From Pseudomonas sp. P7548 (lineage in GTDB: Bacteria > Pseudomonadota > Gammaproteobacteria > Pseudomonadales > Pseudomonadaceae), in assembly GCF_013386585.1 (NCBI RefSeq), contig NZ_JACARO010000029.1, positions 1 to 53,378 on the forward strand: a stretch of DNA of 53,378 nucleotides, given 5' to 3'. Made by a program: the position numbers and the translations under genes. Within the stretch, counting starts at the first letter, position 1, and every line of letters starts with the position of its first letter. Shown here piece after piece: positions 24,467 to 32,105 of the stretch. The notes under the pieces are model-generated. The model did not search any database. It had not been told where the DNA came from and was given only the letters and a program-made list of their open reading frames with translations.

Positions 24467-27077
24467 TCTGCGGCTACAGGTGGTACTGGACGCCATCGAC
24501 AAAGCCACCCGCCCGTTGAAGCAAATCAACAATGGCAGCCTGGAGACTGCCCGCGCGCTCAAGGCAGCCCGCGATCGCCTGAAGGAACTCAACACCCAGC
24601 AGAAGGACGTCAGCGCCTGGCGGGCTCAACGCGCGGCCGCTGAACAGACTGGTACGGCCCTCACCGCCGCACGGGACAAAGTCAAAGCGCTGGGCCAGCA
24701 GTTCGCAGCAACCGGCGCGCCAACCAGGGCCATGACGCGAGAGTTTCAATCAGCGGTGCGCGAGGCCCAAAAGCTAAAGCAAAAGCATCAGGAGCAAAGC
24801 ATCCAACTGCAAGGGCTGCGCTCAAAGCTCTACGATGCCGGTATCAGCACCAAGAACTTGGGAACCCACGAGCGCCAGCTGCGCGAGCAAATCACCGCAA
24901 CCAACGCCAGCATCAGCGCCCAGAGCAAGCGTATGGCGGAACTGACCGCTCAACACAAGCGAGCGGCGATTGCCCGAGGGAATTACGACAAGGGCAAACA
25001 GCTCGCCGGTAGTGCAGCTGTGGCCGGCGGGTCCGGCCTAGGAGTGGCTTACGCTGCCAGCCGCCCAGTCATGGGCGTGGTCAAAGACTACGTCGACTTC
25101 GAGTCAGCGATGATGGGCGTCGCCAAGCAGGTCGACGGCGCGCGTGACAACAACGGCAAGCTCACCGCCACCTACTACGAGTTTGCGGACGCGATCAAAG
25201 CGGCCAGCAACGAGATGCCCATCGCTACCACTGAGTTTGCCGCCCTGGTCGAGGCACAGGCCCGGGCCGGTATCCAGGGCAAGGAAAACCTGCTGACCAT
25301 GGCAAAGGTGTCAGCCACTGCCGCCGTGGCCTTCGACCTGCCGGCAGAACAAGTGGGCGAGGACATGGGCCGGATCGCCGGCTTGTACAAGGTGCCGATC
25401 AAGAACATCTCCGCGCTGGGTGATGCGCTCAACTACCTGGACGACAACACCCGCTCCAAGGGTGGCGACATCATTGAAACCTTGACCCGCATGAGCGACG
25501 TGGCCGACAAGCTCGACTACCGCAAGGCGGCGGCGCTGGGCAGTACCTTCCTGTCTCTCGGCTCCGCACCAGAGGTTGCTGCGAGCGCCTCCCGGGCAAT
25601 GGTCCGTGAGCTGTCCATCGCCACCATGCAGGGCAAGAAGTTTCAGGAAGGTATGTCCATGGTAGGGCTTGACTCGAAAGCCGTGCAGAGCGGCATGAGC
25701 AAGGACGCAATGGGCACGTTGATGGGCGTTCTGGAGCGCATCAAAAAACTATCGCCAGAAAAGCAGACAGAGGCGTCGACGCGGATTTTCGGCAAAGAGT
25801 TCGGCAAGGACGCCGGCAAATTGGTCAATAACTTGGACGAGCTGAAACGTCAACTCGACCTGGTCAATGACGCTGCCGGCAATGGCTCCATGCAACGCGA
25901 AATGGACATCCGCGCTGATGCCATCGAAGGTCGCTGGCAGGTGCTGCAGAACAAGTTGTTCAACACCAAAAGCGGAGCAGGCGAAGCTGTACGATCAACT
26001 ATGGTCGACGTCATGGACGCCTTGGGTGGCGTGCTCGACAAGGTCAATGCATGGGTCAAAGCCAATCCGACATTGACCGCCACCCTGCTGAAAATCGTAG
26101 CCAGTGTGGTGGTGCTGTCTGCGGTATTCGGTGGGCTCGCCCTCACCCTTGCCGGAATAATGGCACCCTTCCTGTTCCTGCGATTCGGCCTCGCAATGTT
26201 CGGCCTTCGCCTGCCCGGAATCATCGGGATCTTCAAGGTGTTCGGCACGGTACTGCGCACGCTGGGCGGCATTCTGATCGGTCCGCTGGTGACCGCGCTT
26301 CGCACAGTCAGCATTGCGCTGTGGGGGCTATCGGCCAACCCGATTGTCCTGGTTATTGCCGCCGTCGTTGCCGCGTTGGCCGGGGGGGCCTACCTGATTT
26401 ACAAAAACTGGGACGCGGTGAAGAACTACTTCTCCAACGCCTGGACAGAGATCAAAGCCGGGTTCAGCGGCGGGATCATCAGCATCATCAACGCCCTGGC
26501 GAACTTCAGCCCCATCGGCCTGATCTACCAAGCCTTCGCCGCCGTGCTGAGCTACCTGGGCGTGGATCTACCCAACCGCTTCACCGAGTTCGGCAACATG
26601 ATCGTCAATGGCCTGGTCAACGGCCTCAAAGCCGGGCTCGGCGCCGTCAAAGACGCCATCAGTTCCATCGGCGACGCCAGCATTGGGTGGTTCAAGGAAA
26701 AGCTCGGTATCCACAGCCCATCGCGCGTGTTCGCCGAGTTGGGTGGGTTCACCATGGCCGGCCTCACACAAGGCCTGGAAGGTGGGCAGAAAGGCCCATT
26801 GGATGCCCTGACCAGCGTAGGCAAGCAGATGACAGCGGCAGGCGCCCTGGCCTTGGGCGCTACCGCCATGCCGGCGTTTGCCGTCGACAACGCCCCACCC
26901 ATCAGCAGTGGCCCGGCTGCAGCGGTATACGACAGCCACGACGTCTACCATATCAACATTGAGGCTGGGCCAGGCACCGACATGCAGAGCTTGGAAAAGA
27001 ACGTGCGCGCCTTGATGGCCCGCATCGAAAACGAAAAGAAAGCGCGTCAGCGCAGCAAACTCTCCGACCTGGAATAA
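24456..27077 (+). CDS. T: Tape measure protein (gpT)
   Basis: An 873-aa protein that sets tail length. Residues 1-170 are a coiled coil rich in Lys/Gln/Glu. A TP901-type tape measure domain covers about 220-480 (VDFESAMMGVAKQVDG, then ALNYLDDNTRSKGGDI). Hydrophobic segments follow around 545-650 (IVASVVVLSAVFGGLALTLAG, LVIAAVVAALAGGAYLIY), probably acting at the host membrane. The C-terminus contains GIHSPSRVFAELGGFTMAGL, a widespread tape measure motif. The start is the ATG at 24456, overlapping the E' stop. Confidence 0.95.
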   Translation: MANDLRLQVVLDAIDKATRPLKQINNGSLETARALKAARDRLKELNTQQKDVSAWRAQRAAAEQTGTALTAARDKVKALGQQFAATGAPTRAMTREFQSAVREAQKLKQKHQEQSIQLQGLRSKLYDAGISTKNLGTHERQLREQITATNASISAQSKRMAELTAQHKRAAIARGNYDKGKQLAGSAAVAGGSGLGVAYAASRPVMGVVKDYVDFESAMMGVAKQVDGARDNNGKLTATYYEFADAIKAASNEMPIATTEFAALVEAQARAGIQGKENLLTMAKVSATAAVAFDLPAEQVGEDMGRIAGLYKVPIKNISALGDALNYLDDNTRSKGGDIIETLTRMSDVADKLDYRKAAALGSTFLSLGSAPEVAASASRAMVRELSIATMQGKKFQEGMSMVGLDSKAVQSGMSKDAMGTLMGVLERIKKLSPEKQTEASTRIFGKEFGKDAGKLVNNLDELKRQLDLVNDAAGNGSMQREMDIRADAIEGRWQVLQNKLFNTKSGAGEAVRSTMVDVMDALGGVLDKVNAWVKANPTLTATLLKIVASVVVLSAVFGGLALTLAGIMAPFLFLRFGLAMFGLRLPGIIGIFKVFGTVLRTLGGILIGPLVTALRTVSIALWGLSANPIVLVIAAVVAALAGGAYLIYKNWDAVKNYFSNAWTEIKAGFSGGIISIINALANFSPIGLIYQAFAAVLSYLGVDLPNRFTEFGNMIVNGLVNGLKAGLGAVKDAISSIGDASIGWFKEKLGIHSPSRVFAELGGFTMAGLTQGLEGGQKGPLDALTSVGKQMTAAGALALGATAMPAFAVDNAPPISSGPAAAVYDSHDVYHINIEAGPGTDMQSLEKNVRALMARIENEKKARQRSKLSDLE

Positions 27078-27082
27078 CCACC

Positions 27083-27523
27083 ATGATGATGGCCCTCGGC
27101 ATGTTCGTGTTCAGCCTCAGCACCGCCGCCTACCAGGAGCTGCAACGCCAAACCGACTGGCGCCATGCCAGCAACAACCGTATCGGCGCGGCGCCTGCGC
27201 GGCAGTTCGTGGGCCGTGGCGACGACGCCATCACCCTCCCCGGCATCATCTTCCCCGAGCTGGCTGGCACCACCCTCAGCCTCGACGCGATACGCCTGAT
27301 GGCGAACACCGGCAAAGCCTGGCCTATGGTCGAGGGCACCGGCCGAATTTATGGCCTGTGGGTGATCGAAAGCCTGAGCGAGACCAAGACCCTCTTTTTC
27401 AGCGACGGCACCCCACGGCGCATTGAATTCACCCTGAGCCTCAAGCGCACCGACGACGACCGCATTGACCTGCTCGGCACCGGTACCCGGCTAGGTGTAA
27501 ACATTCTGCGAGGCCTGTTGTGA
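27083..27523 (+). CDS. U: Tail terminator-like protein (gpU)
   Basis: A 146-aa gpU homologue: MALGMFVFSLSTAAYQELQR, then WRHASNNRIGAAPARQFVGRGDD and the closing IEFTLSLKRTDD. Three ATG codons in a row open the frame; the first is taken. It acts in tail completion at the baseplate or tail tip end. Its stop overlaps the D start. Confidence 0.94.
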   Translation: MMMALGMFVFSLSTAAYQELQRQTDWRHASNNRIGAAPARQFVGRGDDAITLPGIIFPELAGTTLSLDAIRLMANTGKAWPMVEGTGRIYGLWVIESLSETKTLFFSDGTPRRIEFTLSLKRTDDDRIDLLGTGTRLGVNILRGLL

Positions 27524-28791
27524 TCGAGTCCGTCATATCCAAGGTCACCGGCTACCTGCGCAACACCGCCGAACGCTATGTGCGTGATGCGGCCTATCCC
27601 GTGCCGGCTTACCGCCTAACCGTCGACGGCCTGGACATCGCCCAATTGATCAGTCCGCGGCTGATGAGTCTGGAGCTGACCGACAACCGCGGCGTCGAGG
27701 CCGACCAGCTCAGCATCACCCTCAGCGACCACGACGGCCTGCTAACCATCCCGCCCAAGGGCGCTGTGCTGCGGTTGTGGCTCGGCTGGAGCGACACCGG
27801 TCTGGTGGACAAAGGCACCTACACCGTCGACGAAACCGAACACAACGGCGCACCGGACGTGCTCAGCATCCGCGCTCGATCAGCAGACCTGCGCAAAGGC
27901 CTCAAAACCAAACGCGAACGCAGCTGGAGCAACACCACCCTCGGCGACGTACTGGGCGATATCGCCATCGGCAACGGCCTCACCGCGACCATCGCCGGCG
28001 CCCTCGATGGTTTGCCTATCCTGCAGCTCGACCAGGCCAACGAGTCAGACGCCAACCTGATCAGCCGCCTGGGTGAAGAATTCGACGCGGTGGCCAGCGT
28101 AAAAGCTGGCTGCCTGTTGTGCTTGCCGGCGGGCGGTGGCAAGACCGCCAGCGGCATGGACCTACCCCATATCGTCCTCACCCGCGCCGACGGCGACCAA
28201 CACCGTTACCTGCAAGCCGACCGCGACAGCTACGACGGCGTGCGCGCCTACTTCTACGACGTGAACAGCGCCAAGAAACAGGAAGCCATTGCCGGCGGTG
28301 GCGACAACCTCAAAGACCTGCGCCATACCTACAGCGACCATCAGTCAGCTCTGCGCGCCGCCCGTGCAGAGTTCCGGCGGTTACAACGCGGCAGCGCCAC
28401 GCTCAGTTACACCCTGGCGATGGGCAGGCCGGATCTGATCCCCGAACTCACCTACACGCTGCAGGGCGTGAAGGCGGAAATCGACGAGATCATTTGGTAT
28501 GGCGGGAATGTGCAGCACAGCCTGAGTCCGGACGGCGGATATACGGTGAGCCTGGAGCTGGAGAGCAAGTTGCCGGAGGACAACGTTGAGGATCTGGCAG
28601 AAGAGAACAAGGGGGACTACACGGGGATCATCGCGCACTACCGCGACCAGAAAACCGGGAAGGAAAAGACGATTACTGCGGGAGATCAGACGAAGCCGAG
28701 GCGGCTGCAGTGGTTGTATGCCAGCGAGAGGACGGCCAAGCGGGCCGTGGATCGGGAGTGGAAGAAAGCTCAGGCTGACAGGAATGTATAA
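27520..28791 (+). CDS. D: Baseplate hub protein (gpD)
   Basis: A 423-aa hub protein with a GTG start overlapping the U stop (GTGA). It contains PAYRLTVDGLDIAQLISPRLMSLELTDN, of which LTVDG and LTDNRG are diagnostic, then QLSITLSDHDG and the central IRARSADLRKGLKTKRERSW. It is structurally related to T4 gp27 and binds the spike V. The C-terminal 60 residues are basic and probably exposed. It is the last gene of the tail operon; a hairpin follows directly. Confidence 0.95.
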   Translation: MIESVISKVTGYLRNTAERYVRDAAYPVPAYRLTVDGLDIAQLISPRLMSLELTDNRGVEADQLSITLSDHDGLLTIPPKGAVLRLWLGWSDTGLVDKGTYTVDETEHNGAPDVLSIRARSADLRKGLKTKRERSWSNTTLGDVLGDIAIGNGLTATIAGALDGLPILQLDQANESDANLISRLGEEFDAVASVKAGCLLCLPAGGGKTASGMDLPHIVLTRADGDQHRYLQADRDSYDGVRAYFYDVNSAKKQEAIAGGGDNLKDLRHTYSDHQSALRAARAEFRRLQRGSATLSYTLAMGRPDLIPELTYTLQGVKAEIDEIIWYGGNVQHSLSPDGGYTVSLELESKLPEDNVEDLAEENKGDYTGIIAHYRDQKTGKEKTITAGDQTKPRRLQWLYASERTAKRAVDREWKKAQADRNV

Positions 28792-28792
28792 A

Positions 28793-28811
28793 CCCCGGAG
28801 CGTATCCGGGG
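28793..28811. terminator. Hairpin between D and a convergent small gene
   Basis: CCCCGGA / TCCGGGG, a 7-bp stem with a 5-nt loop, begins immediately after the D stop. It has no U-run, but lies exactly between D (+) and the 54-aa gene (-), so it likely serves as the end of both transcripts. Confidence 0.55.
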
Positions 28812-28823
28812 CCTGCTAACAAT

Positions 28824-28988
28824 TTACTCAGGTGCTTGGGTGAATATCTCCAATAACCGCAGCACATCTTTCTGGCGCTGGTGGCTGATTGACCTGAACA
28901 TTGCCAGCAACATCACTTCCTGTTCGCTAAGGCAGTCCGCATCTACGACTGACACTTCGCTTTCCGATACACCGCTGTTCTCCATCAT
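28824..28988 (-). CDS. 54-aa protein resembling the repressor C-terminal tail
   Basis: Read leftwards from an ATG at 28988, with AAAGGAG at good spacing upstream; a second ATG follows at once. Residues 20-52 (LSEQEVMLLAMF...EIFTQA) align without gaps to residues 77-109 of the prophage repressor (LSEVEAAVLGSM...AFASA), with 11 identical positions of 33 and matching hydrophobic pattern. It has no helix-turn-helix of its own. It therefore looks like a free-standing copy of the repressor's C-terminal helical segment, possibly an oligomerisation unit. The coding call is supported by the ribosome site; an antirepressor-like role is inference. Confidence 0.7.
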   Translation of the reverse strand: MMENSGVSESEVSVVDADCLSEQEVMLLAMFRSISHQRQKDVLRLLEIFTQAPE

Positions 28989-29029
28989 GCGAATACTCCT
29001 TTCACACGCAACGGGGACTCGGCGCCTAC

Positions 29030-29140
29030 ATGGCGCCGTTAAAGCTTCCCGGGGAACAGCTAATTTCCTTCACGTATTGCTGTGTCATCGGACAGCAAGC
29101 AGAAAAATATGTGTGCTGCTACGTCACTGCACTGGCTTAA
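29030..29140 (+). CDS. Possible 36-aa peptide
   Basis: The frame MAPLKLPGEQLISFTYCCVI continues to VTALA and a TAA. The composition looks protein-like, with CC and C-x-CC clusters, but there is only a weak GGGGA-like ribosome site and no recognisable family. It overlaps the 3' end of the convergent zinc-ribbon gene by 17 bp. It may be chance. Confidence 0.25.
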   Translation: MAPLKLPGEQLISFTYCCVIGQQAEKYVCCYVTALA

Positions 29141-29897
29141 AAGGGGGGAGCGTCATGTAAACGCCGTTCTCACCCCACGCCTGCAAATTGCCCTTGGCAT
29201 CTACGACGTAATGCTCGTTGAAACTGGTCTCAGGATCATCAAGACGTAGCCCACCATCCGCCTGCTTTTTCCCTACATAGCGCTCGGTGTTTTTCCCACC
29301 GCTGGCAAAGATGGAATCCATCAAATACTTATCGTTTTTCTTGTACAAGACCATCACATGGCCCAGCGCCCCATCCTGCAACCAGCTGCCAATCCTGTTC
29401 GGATAGGCTTTCAGATTAAGCCCTTTAAGGGTTTGATAATCCTGCACGCTCAAACCGATCAAAGAGGATTTGTAATCAGGGTCAAAACTGGCATTGGCCC
29501 AATAGGTGCTTTCGGTTTGCCCTTCAACGCGGAACCCTATGAAGGTTTTGTCGGCCTTGAATTTGGTATTGGCGCGAATGGCTTTAGCCACCTCAGCCAG
29601 ATCGGCGTCGCTTAAACGCTGTGGCAGCAAGACTTCGACTTTCCGAGGCCTGCCTTCTCGGAAATCATCCTTGGTAATCGAGTAGGCCGCCGATTGCTGT
29701 GCAGGCCCCTCAGCAGCTTTTGCCTTTTTACTACTGGTGCACATCGACAAACCTACGACGACAATGAGCACCAGCAGGACGAATCCGAATACCTTTTGCA
29801 AAAAGGTCACACCAGGACTGCGAACACCGCAACTTGGGCAGACCTCCGCGCTTGTATCCACCTGGTGTTTGCATGATTTACAGGGTGTTAACGCCAT
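29124..29897 (-). CDS. Zinc-ribbon membrane protein (cargo gene)
   Basis: The 257-aa product starts with a zinc ribbon, CKSCKHQVDTSAEVCPSCG (two C-x2-C knuckles, residues 6-24). A transmembrane segment follows at about 32-52 (VFGFVLLVLIVVVGLSMC), then a soluble domain of about 190 residues without known motifs. The zinc ribbon would face the cytoplasm and the large domain the periplasm. AAAGGAG precedes the ATG. It lies between the tail gene D and the repressor, a position open to lysogenic-conversion genes. A terminator between it and the repressor suggests its own promoter. Superinfection exclusion is possible but unproven. Confidence 0.8.
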   Translation of the reverse strand: MALTPCKSCKHQVDTSAEVCPSCGVRSPGVTFLQKVFGFVLLVLIVVVGLSMCTSSKKAKAAEGPAQQSAAYSITKDDFREGRPRKVEVLLPQRLSDADLAEVAKAIRANTKFKADKTFIGFRVEGQTESTYWANASFDPDYKSSLIGLSVQDYQTLKGLNLKAYPNRIGSWLQDGALGHVMVLYKKNDKYLMDSIFASGGKNTERYVGKKQADGGLRLDDPETSFNEHYVVDAKGNLQAWGENGVYMTLPPFKPVQ

Positions 29898-29923
29898 CCG
29901 AACCGCTCCTTTCTTTTCCCACG

Positions 29924-29947
29924 AAAAAAACCGACCTTCATGGTCGG
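29924..29947 (-). terminator. Intrinsic terminator of the repressor transcript
   Basis: Read leftwards: stem CCGACC / GGTCGG with a 5-nt loop, followed by seven T (A-run at 29924-29930 on the plus strand). It lies 32 bp past the repressor stop. Confidence 0.85.
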
Positions 29948-29979
29948 CATGTCAAATCCGCGTCTAAAGCTATGACTCA

Positions 29980-30339
29980 CTAATTGGGCGGCTTCGATCC
30001 TTCCAGACCTGCTGCACTCGCAAATGCCGATGCCGTCCGCAACAACACATTGCGGTCCGGCTCTGACATCTGACGCATGCTCCCCAATACGGCCGCTTCT
30101 ACCTCGCTGAGGTTATTGAGGTTGGCGTCAGCTCGCGATCCCGTCAGTACGAAATGCACATCAACCCCCAGCTCCTGAAGCCCGGAGAGATAACGCAAGT
30201 CAGGGGAACTGGACTCAAGCTCATAGGCCTTTTGAGTCCCACGGCTGACGCCTGCAGCCACGCCAAAGTCGGTCTGGTTTTTGCCCAGCCGCTCGCGCTC
30301 TTCTCGCAGACGTTCACCTACCCCAGAAGAAATGAGCAT
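29980..30339 (-). CDS. Prophage repressor (C, HTH_XRE-like)
   Basis: A 119-aa regulator with an N-terminal helix-turn-helix over about residues 6-62 (GERLREERERLGKNQTDFGVAAGVSRGTQKAYE, where the recognition part is VSRGTQKAYE). The C-terminal helical tail is LSEVEAAVLGSMRQMSEPDR and onwards. It is divergent from the Cro/Cox-like gene, the standard P2-type lysis/lysogeny switch. The ATG at 30339 is chosen because the domain starts there; upstream in-frame codons at 30429 would cross the operator region. No SD is visible, so translation may be leaderless or weak. It should keep the prophage silent. Confidence 0.88.
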   Translation of the reverse strand: MLISSGVGERLREERERLGKNQTDFGVAAGVSRGTQKAYELESSSPDLRYLSGLQELGVDVHFVLTGSRADANLNNLSEVEAAVLGSMRQMSEPDRNVLLRTASAFASAAGLEGSKPPN

Positions 30340-30341
30340 TT

Positions 30342-30353
30342 TTTTGATCAAAA
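30342..30353. promoter_or_regulatory. AT-rich palindrome at the repressor start
   Basis: TTTTGATCAAAA is a perfect 12-bp palindrome 2 bp upstream of the repressor ATG. It contains a GATC, the Dam-type target, and the phage carries a Dam-like methylase. It could be an operator half of the genetic switch. Confidence 0.45.
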
Positions 30354-30395
30354 TAATTTGACTTGAGCAGAAAACTGACCAAGAATCCTTTTCGT

Positions 30396-30425
30396 CGAAC
30401 ACGATTAAACACGGACGAACACTAT
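30396..30425 (+). promoter_or_regulatory. Triple 10-bp direct repeat: candidate switch operator
   Basis: CGAACACGAT, TAAACACGGA and CGAACACTAT stand in tandem at exactly 10-bp intervals, covering the leader and start codon of the Cro/Cox-like gene. A shared core (C/T)(G/A)AACAC repeated once per helical turn is typical of cooperative operators such as Cox or repressor sites. Confidence 0.6.
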
Positions 30426-30624
30426 GCATGCCCTACAGACCCCCGAGCAAGCCCGCGCGGTTCTTGATCGCGAGGGTAAAAGCATTGCCGAATTCAGCCG
30501 CCAACATGGCTTGAACAAAAATCTGGTCAGTGACCTGCTGAACGGCCGAAAGAAGGGCCGTCGCGGTGAAGCGCATCGAGCAGCTGTACTGCTCGGAATC
30601 AAAGACGGCCAGATCACAAACTAG
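30424..30624 (+). CDS. Cro/Cox-like DNA-binding protein (BcepMu gp16 type)
   Basis: A 66-aa protein with one helix-turn-helix: FSRQHGLNKNLVSDLLNGRKKGRRGEAH, in which LNKNLVSDLLNG is the recognition part. It resembles the BcepMu gp16 family of small phage regulators. It is the first gene of the rightward early operon, divergent from the repressor, so it should act as Cro/Cox, repressing the repressor promoter and favouring lytic growth. Its start lies inside the triple repeat, suggesting autoregulation. Confidence 0.85.
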   Translation: MHALQTPEQARAVLDREGKSIAEFSRQHGLNKNLVSDLLNGRKKGRRGEAHRAAVLLGIKDGQITN

Positions 30625-30653
30625 GGCCTCTGGCTCCAAGGGGAAACCAGAAG

Positions 30654-31124
30654 ATGAAACGCCCAGTTCTAGACAGCAGGAAGAGCGTTGTGATGGCCGT
30701 CATCGGCGCCTACCCAGGTGGCCGGGAATACGCCTCGGCAGACCTCGGCATGCCACTGAAGAAGTTCGACAACCAGGCCTATGAAAACGCCGGCAGTCGC
30801 CCGCTCACCGACGCGCACATTCACCGCCTGGAGCAGGTCGCCGGCACCACGTTCCTGGCCGATTACATCGCCTCACTGTACGGAGGCATGTTCGTTCCGT
30901 TGAGCCTCCCGGAGAACCTGGACAACGTGGAGTTGTACAGCCGCTCACTCAAGGCTTCCGCCAAACGGGGCAAGGTCGATCAGATCATGTCTGCAGCCCT
31001 CGATGACGGCGTTATCGAAAAGAAGGAAGCCGACGCAATCATCGCCGCACTGATCACCTACATGTCCGCTCGCTACGCCGAAGTGTTCGCGACCATCCAG
31101 CTCTACAGCCAGGGAGCTGTCTAG
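30654..31124 (+). CDS. CII-like phage regulatory protein (CP76 family)
   Basis: A 156-aa protein matching the P2/186 CII-type CP76 family. Its marks are MKRPVLDSRKSVVMAVIGAYPGG, then ADLGMPLKKFDNQAYENAGSRPL (the F-x-N-Q-x-Y-E-N part is diagnostic) and TDAHIHRLEQVAG. In phage 186, CII activates repressor transcription during establishment of lysogeny. The SD-like AAGGGG lies in the loop of a small TCTGG/CCAGA hairpin ahead of the ATG, which could modulate translation. The stop overlaps the ogr start (TAGTGAG region). Confidence 0.85.
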   Translation: MKRPVLDSRKSVVMAVIGAYPGGREYASADLGMPLKKFDNQAYENAGSRPLTDAHIHRLEQVAGTTFLADYIASLYGGMFVPLSLPENLDNVELYSRSLKASAKRGKVDQIMSAALDDGVIEKKEADAIIAALITYMSARYAEVFATIQLYSQGAV

Positions 31125-31417
31125 TGAGTACCTACAAACTGGTTTGTCCCCACTGCCAAGGCCGCATGCGCATCCGCACCAGCGAAGGCCAGCACATTTT
31201 CCTGCGTATCACTTACATGCAATGCACCAACGAAGCCTGCGGCTGGTCGGTGCGTGCTGAATTTCAAATGACCCACGAACTGAGCCCCAGCGGCATGCCC
31301 AATCCGGCTGTGAAGCTGCCGATTGCGGACGTGGTCATTCGTCGCCAGGCAATGAAAACCGCCAATGATCAACCTGATCTGTTGGACCAGATGGAAATGG
31401 AGGGTGCAACTGTATGA
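31124..31417 (+). CDS. ogr: Ogr/Delta-type late gene activator
   Basis: A 97-aa zinc-finger activator. It has exactly C-x2-C-x22-C-x4-C (CPHC ... CTNEAC), the ligand spacing of P2 Ogr and P4 Delta, followed by CGWSVRAEFQMTHELSPSGMP, where THELSPS is a family mark. The start is GTG at 31124, overlapping the CII-like stop. In P2, Ogr binds dyads upstream of late promoters and contacts the RNA polymerase alpha subunit. Here it is placed in the early operon rather than behind gene D, so late gene activation would be tied to early transcription. Its probable targets are the three TGTA-N11-TACA sites. Confidence 0.92.
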   Translation: MSTYKLVCPHCQGRMRIRTSEGQHIFLRITYMQCTNEACGWSVRAEFQMTHELSPSGMPNPAVKLPIADVVIRRQAMKTANDQPDLLDQMEMEGATV

Positions 31418-31788
31418 ACGCCATCGCCTTGACCACAAACCCCACCAGCGACTACCGCGCCGCTATGCAACAAGCGGCGGTGGCCTACCTCTATCGCCAT
31501 CGCTGCCAGCACCTGGCCGGTGACACGCAGTTGCTTGAGAACTGCGCCCGCTATCTGACGCTGTCGCTTGAAGTCCCTCAGCACCTGGTGCAACGCATCG
31601 CTGAACTGGCCGTTGCCGAGTTCGAAAGCATGACCTGCAAGCGCGTTGCATGGCTTGGCGTTCACCCCAATAGCAGCCCGTTTCGACCGGTCATCTGGCT
31701 GCTCGACAACTGCACCCAACAGCGACACCCCGTTTCAGCGCGCTTGCTTCCCACGCGCCTGCTGCTGACTCGCAACCTCCCGCACTAA
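31414..31788 (+). CDS. Hypothetical early phage protein
   Basis: A 124-aa protein overlapping the Ogr stop (ATGA), thus in the same operon. The N-terminal 80 residues are helical, with several His/Cys (YRHRCQHLAGDTQLLENCARY). The C-terminus is basic and Leu-rich. No family is recognised. It is probably a small early accessory protein. Confidence 0.7.
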   Translation: MNAIALTTNPTSDYRAAMQQAAVAYLYRHRCQHLAGDTQLLENCARYLTLSLEVPQHLVQRIAELAVAEFESMTCKRVAWLGVHPNSSPFRPVIWLLDNCTQQRHPVSARLLPTRLLLTRNLPH

Positions 31789-31859
31789 CCCGAAACCAAT
31801 CCCTGATGTATGCCCGCACCGCGTGGGTAGGGGAAATTTGCAACTTACTGGTGGCCGAA

Positions 31860-32105
31860 ATGAGCAAAATCACCATAAAACTTGAGCTGGACGAGCAGCA
31901 GGCGCAGCACTACCTGTTGTGGTTGACCAGCCAGTACGAAGTCACCATGGCTGATATTTGGTACTCCGATCGCTACCGGAATGTACCGAACGGCCAGCGC
32001 GGGCCAAAAGTGCTTGCCGACTACCCGCACCTGGCAGGTATTGGTAAGACGCGCCACGAACTGAAGAAGCAGCTCGTTGTGCCGACTGCGGAGCGTCCGC
32101 AGTGA
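31860..32105 (+). CDS. Hypothetical early phage protein
   Basis: An 81-aa protein (MSKITIKLELDEQQAQHYLL...). The ATG at 31860 is preferred to one at 31806 because the extra 18 residues have no ribosome site and a different composition. It ends with a basic, Pro-containing tail. Its stop overlaps the GTG of the replication gene, implying translational coupling to replication. Function is unknown. Confidence 0.65.
   Translation: MSKITIKLELDEQQAQHYLLWLTSQYEVTMADIWYSDRYRNVPNGQRGPKVLADYPHLAGIGKTRHELKKQLVVPTAERPQ

Noticed and set aside
28840..29160. 106-codon plus-strand frame
   Set aside because: It is a shadow of the minus-strand 54-aa gene, has no ribosome site and reads as low-complexity sequence.
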